Source: Dipteris shenzhenensis (taxonomy: Eukaryota > Polypodiophyta > Polypodiopsida > Gleicheniales). Taken from it: 64,000 nt of DNA. Below are positions 1-10,834 of this stretch, piece after piece. The DNA is taken from the NCBI GenBank assembly GCA_047967505.1, contig CM106539.1. One strand, given 5' to 3'. The first letter of the stretch is position 1. Every line of letters begins with the position of its first letter. The position numbers and the translations under genes were made by a program. Below the pieces are notes generated by a model. The model was not told where the DNA came from, did no database searches, and saw only the letters and a program-made list of their open reading frames with translations.

Positions 1-130
1 AAGGACGCACTAGTACTACGAGAGTACTACCACAACAATGTGAACAGGTATTGTGCACACATATAAAAATACTCGCTTTTAAATATTTGATGCAAGAAAA
101 ATAACATGATTGTATTTGTGTTTGAATTAG

Positions 131-490
131 GTTGTCTATCAACCAATGGTGGATAATAATAGATGTTGGCATCTCATACCTATTATGCCACATTCCAAAG
201 TGATGTATAGTACATTTACTAATACGGAGCGTATGGAGGATGATCATGGCCATGGACATGATGATGACCATGATATGAGAGAGGAGGATGATCATGAGAT
301 AGGAGATACAGATATTGAGGCCATTACCCATGAGGACGAGCCTACCATTGGTGATGCTGATTTCGATGAGCACATGAGTAGCACAAGTAGTAGTGGGTTG
401 AATGTATTTGTAGATCCAAACACTTGTTTGGATTTTGAAGTAGATAGTTTGGCAAGGGTTGATCTCATTGAGGATGAAATTGAACCGTAG
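131..490 (+). pseudogene. Acidic C-terminal exon, possibly of a CACTA transposase
   Basis: An open frame follows a plausible splice acceptor (ttgaattag at 122-130). The region after about residue 30 is dominated by Asp, Glu and His (DDHGHGHDDDHD), and the start (VVYQP..NRCWHLI) loosely resembles the segment that precedes the acidic tail in plant CACTA transposases. A short upstream exon can be read at 1-47 (KDALVLREYYHNNVNR, donor at GTATTG), but its phase does not match this exon, so either decay or a different donor is involved. It ends at a TAG at 488-490. I do not recognise the protein firmly. Confidence 0.3.
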
Positions 491-689
491 CCCATCATTG
501 ATATTGGCAAAACTATTTTACATATTGTCTCATTCTCCTCACCTCACTTAATTCTTGTATATGTGGGCTTGCAAAAAAGCATTGATATTTTTGTTAAAAT
601 TATGTGCTTTGGTAATCATGGGCAATGTTTGGAAAGCAATGATGTACACCAAAATCTCACTTTCTGTATTCTCTAGTTTGCATCTAAAT

Positions 690-1035
690 ACGCGTCTAAT
701 TCCCAGTGTAAACGTGCTAATAAACGCGCTAATAAACACTTTAATACATGCGCAAATAGACGCGTTAATAAACGCAATTTTAGACGGGTCCATATTTTCT
801 CAGTTTAGATGCGCAAATAGACGTGTTAATACATGTGCAAATAGATGCACTGATAAACGCAATGTTAGACGGGCCCGTATTTTCTCAGTTTAGATGTGCA
901 AATAGACGTGTTAATACACGCGCAAATAGATGAGTTGTTAGACACACTATTAGATGTGCCCGTAATTCCTCTACTCAAGCAACGCCTATAGACGCGCCCG
1001 CTATTTCGCGCGTCTACCAAGCGCGTCTATAGTTG
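690..1035. repeat. CpG-rich minisatellite, about 85-bp period, with tagacgcg motifs
   Basis: The phrase tattttctcagtttagatg occurs at 793 and again at 878, giving an 85-bp period. Between and around these, aaatagacg(c/t)gttaatac and aataaacgc recur many times. At 967-1027 the arms tatagacgcg and cgcgtctata face each other. CpG is far denser here than in the surrounding DNA. Confidence 0.6.
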
Positions 1036-1047
1036 CTTTGTGTTGTT

Positions 1048-2220
1048 GTGATTGAGAGGAGATTTAAGGAATCATAATAAGCTAAGGATAGCTTAAATGC
1101 TTTCTACAAAATATCTAATCATACTTGCAAAATCATGATCTAGAGAGAGAAATACTAAAACCTACACTTTTGTGTAAGAGAAAGAAGTCCTTACATGAGA
1201 GAGAAATCCTTACAAGAGAGAAAGTCTTACAAAAGAGAGAAATCCTTACAAGAGAGAGAAATCCTTACAGAGAGATAAGTGAGAGAACATCCTTACACTT
1301 TTCTATTAGAAAGAGAAAGCACTTACACTCAGTATATTAATGATGGAAACTTAAGAATATGTACAAATATCTCTTAATGCAAAGAAGCTCCAACTCTTTG
1401 GTGTTCAATATTAAGTTCACTTTCGTGTGTTCATCTGCTTGACCTCCTAGAGTCCATGCTCCCTTACACTTTCATGTTCTAGCATGCTCTCACCCTAGCA
1501 ACCTTACCCTTGCACTCCCTTCTTCCTCCTCCTCTCTCCTTTCTTTTTCCTTCTCCTTCGCTCTCCTTCTCCTTTCTCCTCCCTCCTCCCTTCTCCTCCT
1601 CCTTCCTTTCCTTCGATGAGCCTTCATTATTGTTCCTCCTTGAATCTGTAAAGCAGATGAGCTCTTTACTCCTCAACCTTGAACTCTTTCTCAACCTTGA
1701 GGTTTCCCAACCCTATCCTCCTTCTAAGCCCGACAACCCTTTCTAAACCCTCGAACCCCTATAATGGAGGTGAGAACCTCCACCAATCCCATTGATCACT
1801 ACTTCTTTTTCACCTAAGAGCACACTAGAGCTACTTTCCACGCTTTAGCCTACACCTCTCACTGGAATACGACCAAAGGACCTATGCTACATTTGTGAAC
1901 ATATATGCTACAATGAGCAATGACATAATTGTAGGTGACTAGCACCTTCGGACTTGGAAATGAGAGAAGACAACATCATTTGGCACCATTGCTATGGAGG
2001 TTAGCACATGAAGCGAAAGTAGATCATGCGTTTGCTTGCATGAAAAATAATAATCTATGAGAACCGTCAATGACTAATGAGTCAAGACAAGGGACTATGA
2101 AAATGCTTCCATTTGCTACAAAACAATGAGAATCTACCGCTCTAACATGATGATTTACATAAGCAAATTAATCATTAAAATTAACCCTCTAAGCCCCCAC
2201 ATTCTATAAAATCATCTCTC
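1048..2220. other. No gene seen; GA-rich and CT-rich patches
   Basis: 1130-1330 is a purine-rich stretch in which ttacaagagagagaaatcc-like phrases recur five or so times. 1500-1625 is a CT-rich tract (ttctcctcctccttcc type). The remainder is anonymous, with no coding signal I can support. Confidence 0.5.
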
Positions 2221-2224
2221 CTAC

Positions 2225-3060
2225 CTTACAAGTCCTCTCTTTTGCAATCCCCTCTATGTTTTGCATCTCTCATCCCCCACGACTTTTTCTGTCCATCTCC
2301 TCTACTCCACCTCCACTTGAACTGTTCACCATCTAGACCTCTTCCACCACCACCTTTTCCATCTATCTCCTCAATCTGAACCTCCAATTTTGCCCACTTT
2401 AAGGTAGACTTGAAGCCCTTTTCGTTTTTCCCTTTACCTGTTTCGTTTTCTATTGTCCCCCCCATTTTCTATTCCCTCTTCCTTGTTTTCAGATTCTCAT
2501 TCCCCTCAACCTAAAATGTCCATCGCCCATTCTTCTCCCTTGCATTTTTTGTTGGCTTTTCTCTCCCCCACTTTCCAATCTTTTCCTTCCCCTCACTCTT
2601 CCATCACCCCCCTAATTTTAGTCCCCCTATCTTCACTTTCCTCCCCCCTCTTTCCATCCCATCTCCCCCCCCCTCTTCCAAAATCTCTTTTCCACCCTTC
2701 TCTCTCCCACCCCTTCCTGCCTCTTTACCATAGACTCCCCCATTTTTTCTCAATCCCGCTTTCATCCATTTCCTCCTCCTTCCATACTCTCTTCCCCCTT
2801 TTCAATTCCCCACATTTTCCATCACCTCTCCCCCCTTCTATCCATTCAATCCTCCCCCTTCCATATCCTTGCCCCCCACTTATTAGTTTCCCCTTATTTT
2901 AGCTCTTCCATTCCCTTCTCTTCCTCCCACTTTTCCATTCTCCCCCCTCTTTTCATTCTTTCCCCCTTGTCATTCACTTAGTCCTTTCCCTCTCTCCATC
3001 CCTCCATTCCCTCAGTTCCATTCCCTCCTCCCTCTTCCTTTCCCAACCCCTCTAGCCATC
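2225..3060. repeat. Long polypyrimidine tract
   Basis: The plus strand is overwhelmingly C and T for roughly 800 bp, with many ccccc and cttcc runs and few purines. The open frames here (for example 2453-2902) are only by-products of this composition: they translate to Pro, Ser, Leu and Phe repeats. No repeat unit of fixed length is visible. Confidence 0.75.
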
Positions 3061-4600
3061 CCCTTTTTTTCAACCTTTTACCCCTCGGATTAGGCTTGTT
3101 TTTTTGTGACACATATTTGTCAAATTTTATCAATTGATCTTTTGATTTTCCATCACTTGAGGACAAAAAGCCCTTCATCTCCCATGATCAGGCTCACACT
3201 TAGCCAGAACCCCCTCCATGCCACTTGCACATCTTGCCTTGCTGCTAATGTAGCTGGAGCATAGCTGCCTCCATCGTCATGCATGATCGAATTCTTGCCC
3301 ATCGTGGTCGCATTTCATCGATGGATCCCTTGATTCCATTTTTGCTGACCATTAGCCGTTTCACTGCCCTAACTCCTTTGCTACTCATTTTGGCTCCCCT
3401 TACACTGTTTTGTTGCCCTAACTTCCCTTCTACCCTTTCCATGATGACAACGTTTGCTATAGTCTCCCTAAACTCGGCCATCTATCACCACCTTGATGGC
3501 AGATATGCCTTCCCATCATCAGTGGCACCAGCTAGTTTTCCCAATGCCTTTAAGGAGGCACGCCACTGTGTTGTTACACCACTAGTGCCTCCCATTATAG
3601 GTGCACCTTCCCAATTGCTGGTGGCCACTGCCTTTGTGTTCCATCTTCTAAAAACTAACTCACCCTAAAACCAAAACGTATCTAAATAAGCCTAACCAAA
3701 CCACTGACCTAAATTAAGCCTAAGTAGCATTGAACTAACCTTGGATTAGAGCAATCTAACCATAGCCAATATAACTAACTAAAGTAACTTGGGATAAGGT
3801 TAGAACTAACCTTAGTTGAATAAACCTAACTATCTACTTATATCCTCAACTTACACTCTTATTACTTAGGTTTAGTCCTTTAAGGATTAAGGTATGCTCA
3901 CACCTAAGCTTCAATAGCAAAGCCTCTGAAGGTCTTAATTTTCACTCTAAGTTTGACTAACTATAACTAATTGAATTGAAGTCCAAATTGGACCCTATCA
4001 AAGCCAAATGTTCAATACTAAAAGAGCCTGTTTTGCATGAACTTTCAATACATTTGACTTGATTTTGGACATCATTTCCAAGGCCAATAATTTTATTTAT
4101 TTTAGGCTTATTTTAAAGAAAAAAGCATCATACAATTAACAAAACATATCAAAATTATTTGCAATCTTCACCAACAAGCTTATTGGGTACTTAACAAATT
4201 GGCCATGTTCAACAATGTCATTGTTAATTGGAGAATTCAATATCATGAAAACACAAGATCATGGAGTTACTCATTCCATAAGATCATATCAATAATCAAT
4301 TGACCATTCAATTGGCTCTTCAATCATTTTGATGGTCCACAAACTATTCCATCAGTTATCACTATTGGGTCAAGGCAAAAAATGTCAACCACCAATAATA
4401 AATAAAAACCCTTGTATTTAATAACTCTATCACAAGCCAAAGACCTAACTAGTGTAAAAGCTCACAATGGAACACATATAAGATCAAGTTTCAAAAAACT
4501 ACCCCCAATACATAGACATGTATACCAATAGTACAATGGACTAATTGGAGTCATTCGCACAAGAACTTGGCATGCAACATGATCCACTTACATACATGCC
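3061..4600. other. Anonymous sequence, no supported gene
   Basis: A 129-codon open frame on the plus strand at 3279-3668 is hydrophobic and of low complexity in places, and I recognise nothing in it. Downstream, 3660-3850 has recurring ctaaccta/taacctt phrases. No splice structure or protein family is apparent. Confidence 0.4.
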
Positions 4601-5115
4601 TGTGTTCTCAAGAAGAGGTGATGTTAAAGAATTCATTGTCCTGTTTGAGCAAAAATGCTTAGGAGACACCTCTAGGAAGGAGTGAGATTATTAGACCTAT
4701 TCCCACAAGCTCTCTTAGGATAAAGATTTGATTGGTATCTCAAAATGAATGTGGAAGCACATAACTCATGGCCCATACCACGATGATACTTTATACTAAA
4801 ATTTCCAATTTAGAATGCATCATTTACAAATTCCAATTGTCTTGAAAGATCAGACAACATGATTTAGAAACTGGCATTGCTAAGGGCAGTGCAAAGGAAT
4901 TAAGATACTTTGATAGAGTGATAGCTCTACAAGCTAAAAAGTGCTATCATAGAGGGAAATTTGTCACTAACAGAGCACCAATCAATCAAAAGTGTTGTAA
5001 AAAATTCACCTAAAGAAATTAAAGAGCAAATGGATCACTATAGTTGCAAAACTATCATAGAGGTATATGATGTTGCAATAATAATTGAAGAGTCAATTGA
5101 GAATGATCAAGGAAT
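4600..5115 (+). pseudogene. Decayed gag-like fragment of an LTR retrotransposon
   Basis: Read across frames, the plus strand gives a run like DLFPQALLG.RFDWYLKMN followed by a segment ending KEIKEQMDHYSCKTIIEVYD. This loosely resembles the retrotransposon gag pattern in which a hydrophobic LTG..WF motif is followed by an aliphatic helix segment. Stops and shifts break it everywhere. The call rests on weak resemblance only. Confidence 0.25.
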
Positions 5116-6554
5116 GCTTGAAGCAAGATAAAAAAGCGAGTTTCCAAACCTGGTGGTGATACAAGTGGAGCCACATGTAAAGCTACTGACACACATAGTT
5201 CTAAGCCTATAGGATCATTAGAGGCATTGAATACTAATCAACTGCAATTGTGCTCAAAAGAATCACCTATCACTAGTATGTGCTCAATGGATGGTTGAAT
5301 AGGAAGTAAAAAGAAAAAGAAAGGAGCTTAAAAAGGTATAGTGAATGTATAGTCAAATAACAACCCTTGATCAAACCTTGGGTCAATGTTTGCTTGAGTT
5401 AGTAAAGACTCCAGATCCACTACAAAAGTCCGATCTATTTATTAACTTGACCTTGTACTGGTACATGTGTTGATGTAACTTGATTTAAGCCTTTGATAAC
5501 ATTCCATGACCTACCTTGTCTCAACCTTCAAATCACACTTGCATCGGCTTGCTCTAATTTATCTAAGCTAGCTATAAAATTTGAGTCCAATGGTGCTTTA
5601 GGCTAGAAAGCTTGCAGTCTAGGAAGAACATCATTCCATAATTGCTGGTGTTTTGCAATTGCCATGGAATTTGGATGCTATAAAATGAGGGAAGCGCAAT
5701 AATAGGGCTTCCCATGCTAGCCCCCATTCTGGTTGCATCATCTCATTCAAGCTTTCATCCTTGGCCTGCCTTGTAGACACTCTGCGATCGCATTTTGGGC
5801 CAAAAGTGCTATGTGTTCCCATCTTTTTCCACCAATAATTTTTTATGGTCATATCCACCAACAAAGCTTCTGCGGGACAAATAGGCAAGAAAGGCTTGTG
5901 AGTAGTAGTACTCCCTTAGTAAGGTTAATTTGGTTAATTCATGAGGGGGCCTTCTAAGGTTAATTAATTTAAATTTTCAAGGGAAGGAAGAACTAAATAA
6001 TTGATTTCCTAATGCCACCTTATGTGATTTAATTCCCTTGCAAATGACATTTTTCTACTAAAAAAAACAACAATGTTGGCTTTGGTGTGACACCCATTAG
6101 GGTTTTTGATTGCTTGTTGTATATAAGCTTGTTAATATTTACAAGCTTGTTTGCTTAAGCAACACATGACGAGGATCTAGGTGGCATATAGACTACTCCA
6201 CGGACTACATTGATCCGACTACCGCCCTCATAGCTATAAAGAGGTGACCTCCCCAATCCATTGTATCAGATCAGTTCAGATCAGATTAGATCTTCCAGCT
6301 AGTAGCTCTTCACCTAGTATCTGACTAGATCACCATCTAAGCTCCACTGTGGGAATGCACGGGTGGATGGAGCCATCATCTGTACTACACCAGTATTAAA
6401 GGAAAAGTTTGTTCCTCTCCAGTTTGCTATGTACTCTCTATTCTTTGTTCAGTTTCTGCTCCACCGCGCCGTGTAATTTAACAGAGAGGAGGAGCGAAAC
6501 GAAAGGCGGGAGGAGAGGGTGGCCATGGTCGATGGAAGCGATAGGAGGGAGGGA
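5116..6554. other. Anonymous sequence between relics
   Basis: No coding signal is supported. A near-palindrome built on aagcttgttaatatttacaagctt lies near 6125-6150. A tataaagaggtgacc stretch near 6235, followed by cagatcagttcagatcagatt, looks like part of an old LTR promoter, but neither LTR boundary can be set. 6480-6559 is the target DNA of copy A. Confidence 0.35.
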
Positions 6555-6559
6555 GAAGG

Positions 6560-6884
6560 TGTTGAGAGTTGTGGTGCCATGAGCACTTGTAGAGCAAAGG
6601 TATGAGCAAAGGGTAAGCTGCCACATGGCATGGAGGAGATATCCCACATGTGAGCAAGCAAATGGATGTAAGTACCCTCACCTATAAAAGGGAGGTTCAT
6701 TTGAAGGAATATCATTCAAGCACTTTGCACTTTCTCAAGATTCTCTTTATGAGTCCAAGCTAATTTATCTTGGAACCTAATTGACTTGAGATACATGTCA
6801 TGAGCACTCTCTTCATCATGTCTCCACATAGGTTCCATCCACCTTAGAGTGCTCCATAGATCCTGAGGCACACATGTTTTGTCA
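6560..6884 (+). repeat. 5' LTR of copy A
   Basis: TG...CA bounded, 325 bp. It contains the presumed promoter (cctataaaag at 6681-6690) and is followed directly by the primer-binding site TGGTATCAGAGC. Confidence 0.9.
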
Positions 6885-7085
6885 TGGTATCAGAGCATAG
6901 GTTTAGCTCTCCTAGTTTAGCTCATTAGTAGTTCACTAGGATTGCTTCCATTTCTAGATTAGTTGTAGGCATGTCTTAGGAGCACGTGTTTTGTCATAGG
7001 TTAGTTTTAGTTTTAGATTGAGAGAATTCCATCCATTGAATGAAAATTCCGTTCATTGCTTTGAGATATTTCCGTCTTTCCTGAT

Positions 7086-7088
<3 letters not shown>

Positions 7089-7126
<38 letters not shown>
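7089..7126. repeat. (AG)n microsatellite in the copy A leader
   Basis: An uninterrupted AG run about 200 bp after the primer-binding site. Copy C has a shorter AG run at the corresponding place (57484-57504), so the microsatellite belongs to the element. Confidence 0.85.
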
Positions 7127-7129
<3 letters not shown>

Positions 7130-8453
7130 CTTTTAGAGATCTATTTTGTGAGATAGACATGTGAGGAGTTCTTCTTCTTCTTCTTCTTAGAGAGAGCTTG
7201 TGAGAAAGAGACTTTCTGATTGTTCAGTTTGTTGAAAGCTTTGAGAAAAGTTTCCTATCTATTGTCATTCCAAGAATCATCATCGACAGTAGCTTCAACT
7301 CTTGTAACCGGCTCAACAACCTCCTACTGGCTCTCCAACGACCCCCAGCATACTCCATCAAGCTCTCGGACGTGAACAACTCCCACAAGTCGCCCCTGCT
7401 CTAGCACAGCCAGTCGCCTCCAACAGTCTCCCAGCCTCCAAAGCTTCAACTAAGGCTTCATAAACGAACCTCTCTCCTTCATATGCAACCTTCTGATGGC
7501 CCACGCTCAGCTCCTTGCGCTAACAAATGACTCGGCTAACTCCAAGATTCTAAGCTGCCTGCTTCTCCAAGCTTGATCCTAGTAGTCCCCCAAACGATGC
7601 CTCCAGCAAACAACTCCTTTGACAACAGGCCTGAATGCTTCCAAATGCAAATCCTACCTACCCGTGGCTCTACAACGAAGCTCTACACACCCAGCCAGCA
7701 CCTCCAATGAACTCTGCGACCATCTTCTTCAACGGGTCCGACTCCACATTGGCAACGGTCCGTCTCTAAGCCTGCCTTCTACCAACTAACCACAAGCTCC
7801 AGTGCTAGAGAATAGCACACAGCCCGCAGCAAGCCAAGCCATCTATACAGCACTACTGCTCCATACGCAAACAGATCCACAAGCTGCTACGCCCAGATGA
7901 CGAATAGATCTATGAAGGCTTCCTCCGTGTGCAGCTCTCCATTCGACGCCAGTCCTTGAGTGGCTCGTCTTCAATGACTCCGGGCCTCCAAACGACTTCT
8001 GACACCATCAACGAGGAGTGTCTTCTTCACCACGATGGCCGACGTAGCAGAGAAGCAAGATTTTCTTCTTCTCTAAGGTTCACCACATTTTGACACGTGG
8101 CAAATAAGTTTTGACCTGGGTTAGCTCCAAGCAACCATGGGTTAATTGGTTTGGTCAGTGCTCTAGTCTATGCCACGTGGCAGATAAGGTTTGGTGTGGT
8201 TAAATTAAACCATGGTTAAGGCACATGGTTAGGGGTAGGATTAGTTAAGTGCCACCTAAGCACAGAGCCCCTTGTTAAGCACAGTATGGAATTCAACATG
8301 TGAATCCCTGTGCCACATCATCAAAGGCCCTTCTTCTTCACAAAAGCATCAAGAAGCCATAACTTGCAATCCAGGAAGAATTTGGACACGCTCCAAAAAG
8401 GAAAAGTGATCGCCTTTTTGAGCTCTACGCGCCTGTTAAGTTAGAATCATTGT

Positions 8454-8705
8454 ATGCAATTAGACACTGCCAATATTGAAAGAAATCAATTGGTAAGACC
8501 TTTGCAACAAATGAAAAAGCAACGCATGAATGTAGAAAGCATGCCAAAAGTACAAGTGTATGAGATGACCATAGCCCGAAACATAGCATCCACACATAAA
8601 GCATTAAGGCACATGGAAGAACAAAGCATCATGCATCAAGCGAAGAAGACAACAAGGTCATCATCAAGCCATGAGCAAAATGGTGACATCAATGGAATGT
8701 ATTGA
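8454..8705 (+). CDS. Short ORF near the 3' end of copy A, shared with copies B and C
   Basis: An 83-codon open frame beginning MQLDTANIERNQLVRPLQQM. The same frame is open in copy B (minus strand, 26036-26482) and copy C (58763-59188), with wording such as STHKALRHMEEQ retained. Where copy C differs in length inside the alignment (around NIDVKSKPK) the extra segment is about four whole codons. I know no family for this peptide. It could be a remnant of gag or a small protein of the element, or an open frame by chance. It is hydrophilic, with no signal peptide or membrane segment. It ends about 200 bp before the polypurine tract. Confidence 0.4.
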   Translation: MQLDTANIERNQLVRPLQQMKKQRMNVESMPKVQVYEMTIARNIASTHKALRHMEEQSIMHQAKKTTRSSSSHEQNGDINGMY

Positions 8706-8903
8706 AAAGCAAAAACCTTGCCAACCTTGCCTATGTTTTGTAATCAAACCTGACCACCTGAGAGTACCCAGGGGAGGTATTGACATGTAGAAGCCACACT
8801 TGACCACCTTAAGTAGCATGCATGCACTAAGGGGAAGTGATGGATTTGTAACTCACATCTGACCACCTTGCAGTAGCCAAAGGATTATGGCACCAAGGGG
8901 AGG

Positions 8904-9228
8904 TGTTGAGAGTTGTGGTGCCATGAGCACTTGTAGAACAAAGGTATGAGCAAAGGGTAAGCTGCCACATGGCATGGAGGAGATATCCCACATGTGAGCA
9001 AGCAAATGGATGTAAGTACCCTCACCTATAAAAGGGAGGTTCATTTGAAGGAATATCATTCAAGCACTTTGCACTATCTCAAGATTCTCTTTATGAGTCC
9101 AAGCTAATTTATCTTGGAACCTAATTGACTTGAGATACATGTCATGAGCACTCTCTTCATCATGTCTCCACATAGGTTCCATCCACCTTAGAGTGCTCCA
9201 TAGATCCTAAGGCACACATGTTTTGTCA
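8904..9228 (+). repeat. 3' LTR of copy A
   Basis: 325 bp, TG...CA, nearly identical to 6560-6884, immediately followed by the second GAAGG target copy. Confidence 0.9.
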
Positions 9229-9401
9229 GAAGGGAGACTGAGCAATGGGAGGGAGGAAGGAAGAAGCTCAAATCGAGTGATGGAAGGGAGGGAGAAGGCA
9301 GGTTGAGAAGAAGGGAGGGAAGGAAGGATGGAGAAGATGAATGGAAGGGAGGGATGGAGAAGGTGGAGTGATGGGATGGAGAAGATGAATGGAAGGGAGG
9401 G

Positions 9402-9458
9402 ATTCCCCCTCCCCTTATTCCTTGGCGGTCGCGCCAGGGAATAAGGGGAGGGGGTAAT
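9402..9458. repeat. GC-rich hairpin, first of three relatives
   Basis: An inverted repeat with arms attccccctccccttattcc and its complement around a core of ttggcggtcgcgcca. Two further hairpins of the same design occur at 10675-10730 and 10734-10790. Confidence 0.7.
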
Positions 9459-9589
9459 CCCCCTTCCCTTAAAGATGGTAGCTTTGTGGATGGCGGACGG
9501 CATTGTGAGCGACGACGTTGCGAGCGAGCGGCATTGGCGTTGCATTATGGGCGACGCTAAGGATGACACGCAGGTGTTGCGAGAGATGG

Positions 9590-9865
9590 GTGGAAAATAG
9601 GGTAGCAAATGAATGTCGAGTTGGATGGATGGCGAAGTGGGACAAACGGCGGTAAGGTAGGGTGAGGTGGGGCAAACGACGGCGTGATGGGGTGAGGTGG
9701 GACAAACGGCGGGTGAGCGACAGAGAGATGGGGCAAGGTCGGCAACAGAGAGATGGGGCATCAGAGAGATGGACGACAAGTGGGCGATGGAGAGATGGGA
9801 TGAGGTGGGACAAACGGCATGAGCGGGCAAACGGTGGGCGGGGCAGGTGAGGGAATGGAGGGAAA
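9590..9865. repeat. G-rich minisatellite
   Basis: gaggtgggacaaacggc and agagagatggggca phrases recur in irregular order. The overlapping open frames on both strands are products of this composition and not genes. Confidence 0.55.
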
Positions 9866-10670
9866 CTAAAGAACGGGAGGTCAAAGGTGGCGCACGGTGA
9901 GCAGATGTGGGGACATGAAGGTGATAGAGAGTGTAAAAGGGGACAAAGGAGTGCTACAAAATACAAGAAAGAGTGTCATAAGGAATAAAACTTACTCGTG
10001 TACTATTGTCAAAAAGTATTTCATGTGTAGGAAGCAAAGAGAGATCTTGTGAAAGAGAATGCCATGTGTGTCATTCAGTGAGGAAGGGATGAAGAGAAAT
10101 TGGATGGAAGAATGTCTTAGGGTGAAGGAAAGTTTAGGAGAATGTCGGCTCTTTTTGTTTGCACTTCAAATTCAAATCGTCCTCTGCACTTTTGTTTGCA
10201 CTTCAAATACAAATCATCCTGCACTTCTATTTTGTAAGTTCAAATTTGAATCTCCTAGGCAAATGCTCTCCCAATCTCTTTATAAATTTGAATCCCTCTC
10301 ATTTCGATTCTCACTTTCTTTCCCTTTTCTCTCATTTCAATTCTCTTCTTTCCAATCCTATTGTGGTAAGCTTCCAACTCTCTTCTAGTTTCTCTTTTGA
10401 CTCTTCTTTCGTTCACATGGATATTAAAATTCCCCTAAGTCCCTCTAGATTAGTGATGTTGTAGAACCCCTCTTCTTACCCCCTCCCCTCTCTTTACCCA
10501 GGATTGATTACCTCCTCCCCTCACCCAATGCCTCTGCTCTTCCCCTCCTAGTCGACGTCTCTCCTACTCAGCATTGAAAATCGAAGACTCTGAGAGGGTC
10601 AATTATAAGAGAAGAGACGAGAGGGTCGATTAAGAGAGGAGAGGAGAGGAGAGAGAGACTCCCTAGGAGG
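9866..10670. other. Anonymous sequence
   Basis: 10150-10260 contains two close copies of a tttgtttgcacttcaaat phrase. 10300-10500 is CT-rich. No coding signal can be supported. Confidence 0.4.
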
Positions 10671-10674
10671 GAGA

Positions 10675-10790
10675 CCCCCCTCCTCTTACCCCTTGGTGGC
10701 CGCAACCACCAGAGGGTAAGGGGAGGGGGGAGACCCCCACTCCCCTTACCCCTCGGCGGCCGTGGTCACCGAGGGTTAAGGGAAGGGGGG
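10675..10790. repeat. Two adjacent GC-rich hairpins
   Basis: Two tandem inverted repeats (10675-10730 and 10734-10790), each with arms of the cccctccccttacccct type around a core resembling cctcggcggccg..caccgaggg. The same design is seen at 9402-9458. Confidence 0.7.
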
Positions 10791-10834
10791 ACAGGGAGGG
10801 GGTGAAGGGATAAGGGAAGGAGGTGGTGGAGAGA

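Larger units (their letters stand above)
1..1047 (+). mobile_element. Putative 3' end of a CACTA (En/Spm) transposon
   Basis: An acidic C-terminal coding exon is followed by about 350 bp packed with short direct and inverted tagacgcg/cgcgtcta motifs. This arrangement resembles CACTA elements, where the transposase tail is followed by subterminal repeats. The stretch ends in TTGTTGTG near 1040-1047, which could be a mutated CACTA terminus (TTGTAGTG expected). The terminus is imperfect and no 3-bp target duplication can be checked because the other end is outside the window. The assignment is inference from layout. Confidence 0.35.
6560..9228 (+). mobile_element. Complete non-autonomous copia-like LTR element, copy A
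   Basis: Two 325-bp LTRs (6560-6884 and 8904-9228) both begin TGTTGAGAG and end TTTTGTCA. The element is flanked by a perfect 5-bp target duplication GAAGG (6555-6559 and 9229-9233). A primer-binding site TGGTATCAGAGC follows the 5' LTR at 6885, and a polypurine tract (accaaggggagg) precedes the 3' LTR. By eye the LTRs differ at three positions, so insertion is recent. The 2.0-kb interior contains no gag-pol, so the element must use the enzymes of another element. A TATA-like cctataaaag lies at 6681-6690. Two related copies, B and C, are in this window. Confidence 0.9.

Noticed and set aside
690-1035. CRISPR-like array
   Set aside because: The repeats are tandem and without unique spacers, and the DNA is plant nuclear.
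2453-2902. 149-codon Pro/Ser/Phe-rich open frame
   Set aside because: It is a by-product of the polypyrimidine tract; there is no complexity or motif.
6438-6715. Overlapping open frames across the copy A LTR start
   Set aside because: The same peptide appears at each LTR (8853-9059, 56974-57159, 59380-59571) because the LTR itself is repeated; it crosses the insertion junction and is not a gene.
9207-9966. Long overlapping open frames (225, 165 and 62 codons) on the minus strand
   Set aside because: They overlap in all three phases over a C-rich/G-rich minisatellite and run into the LTR of copy A; composition explains them.
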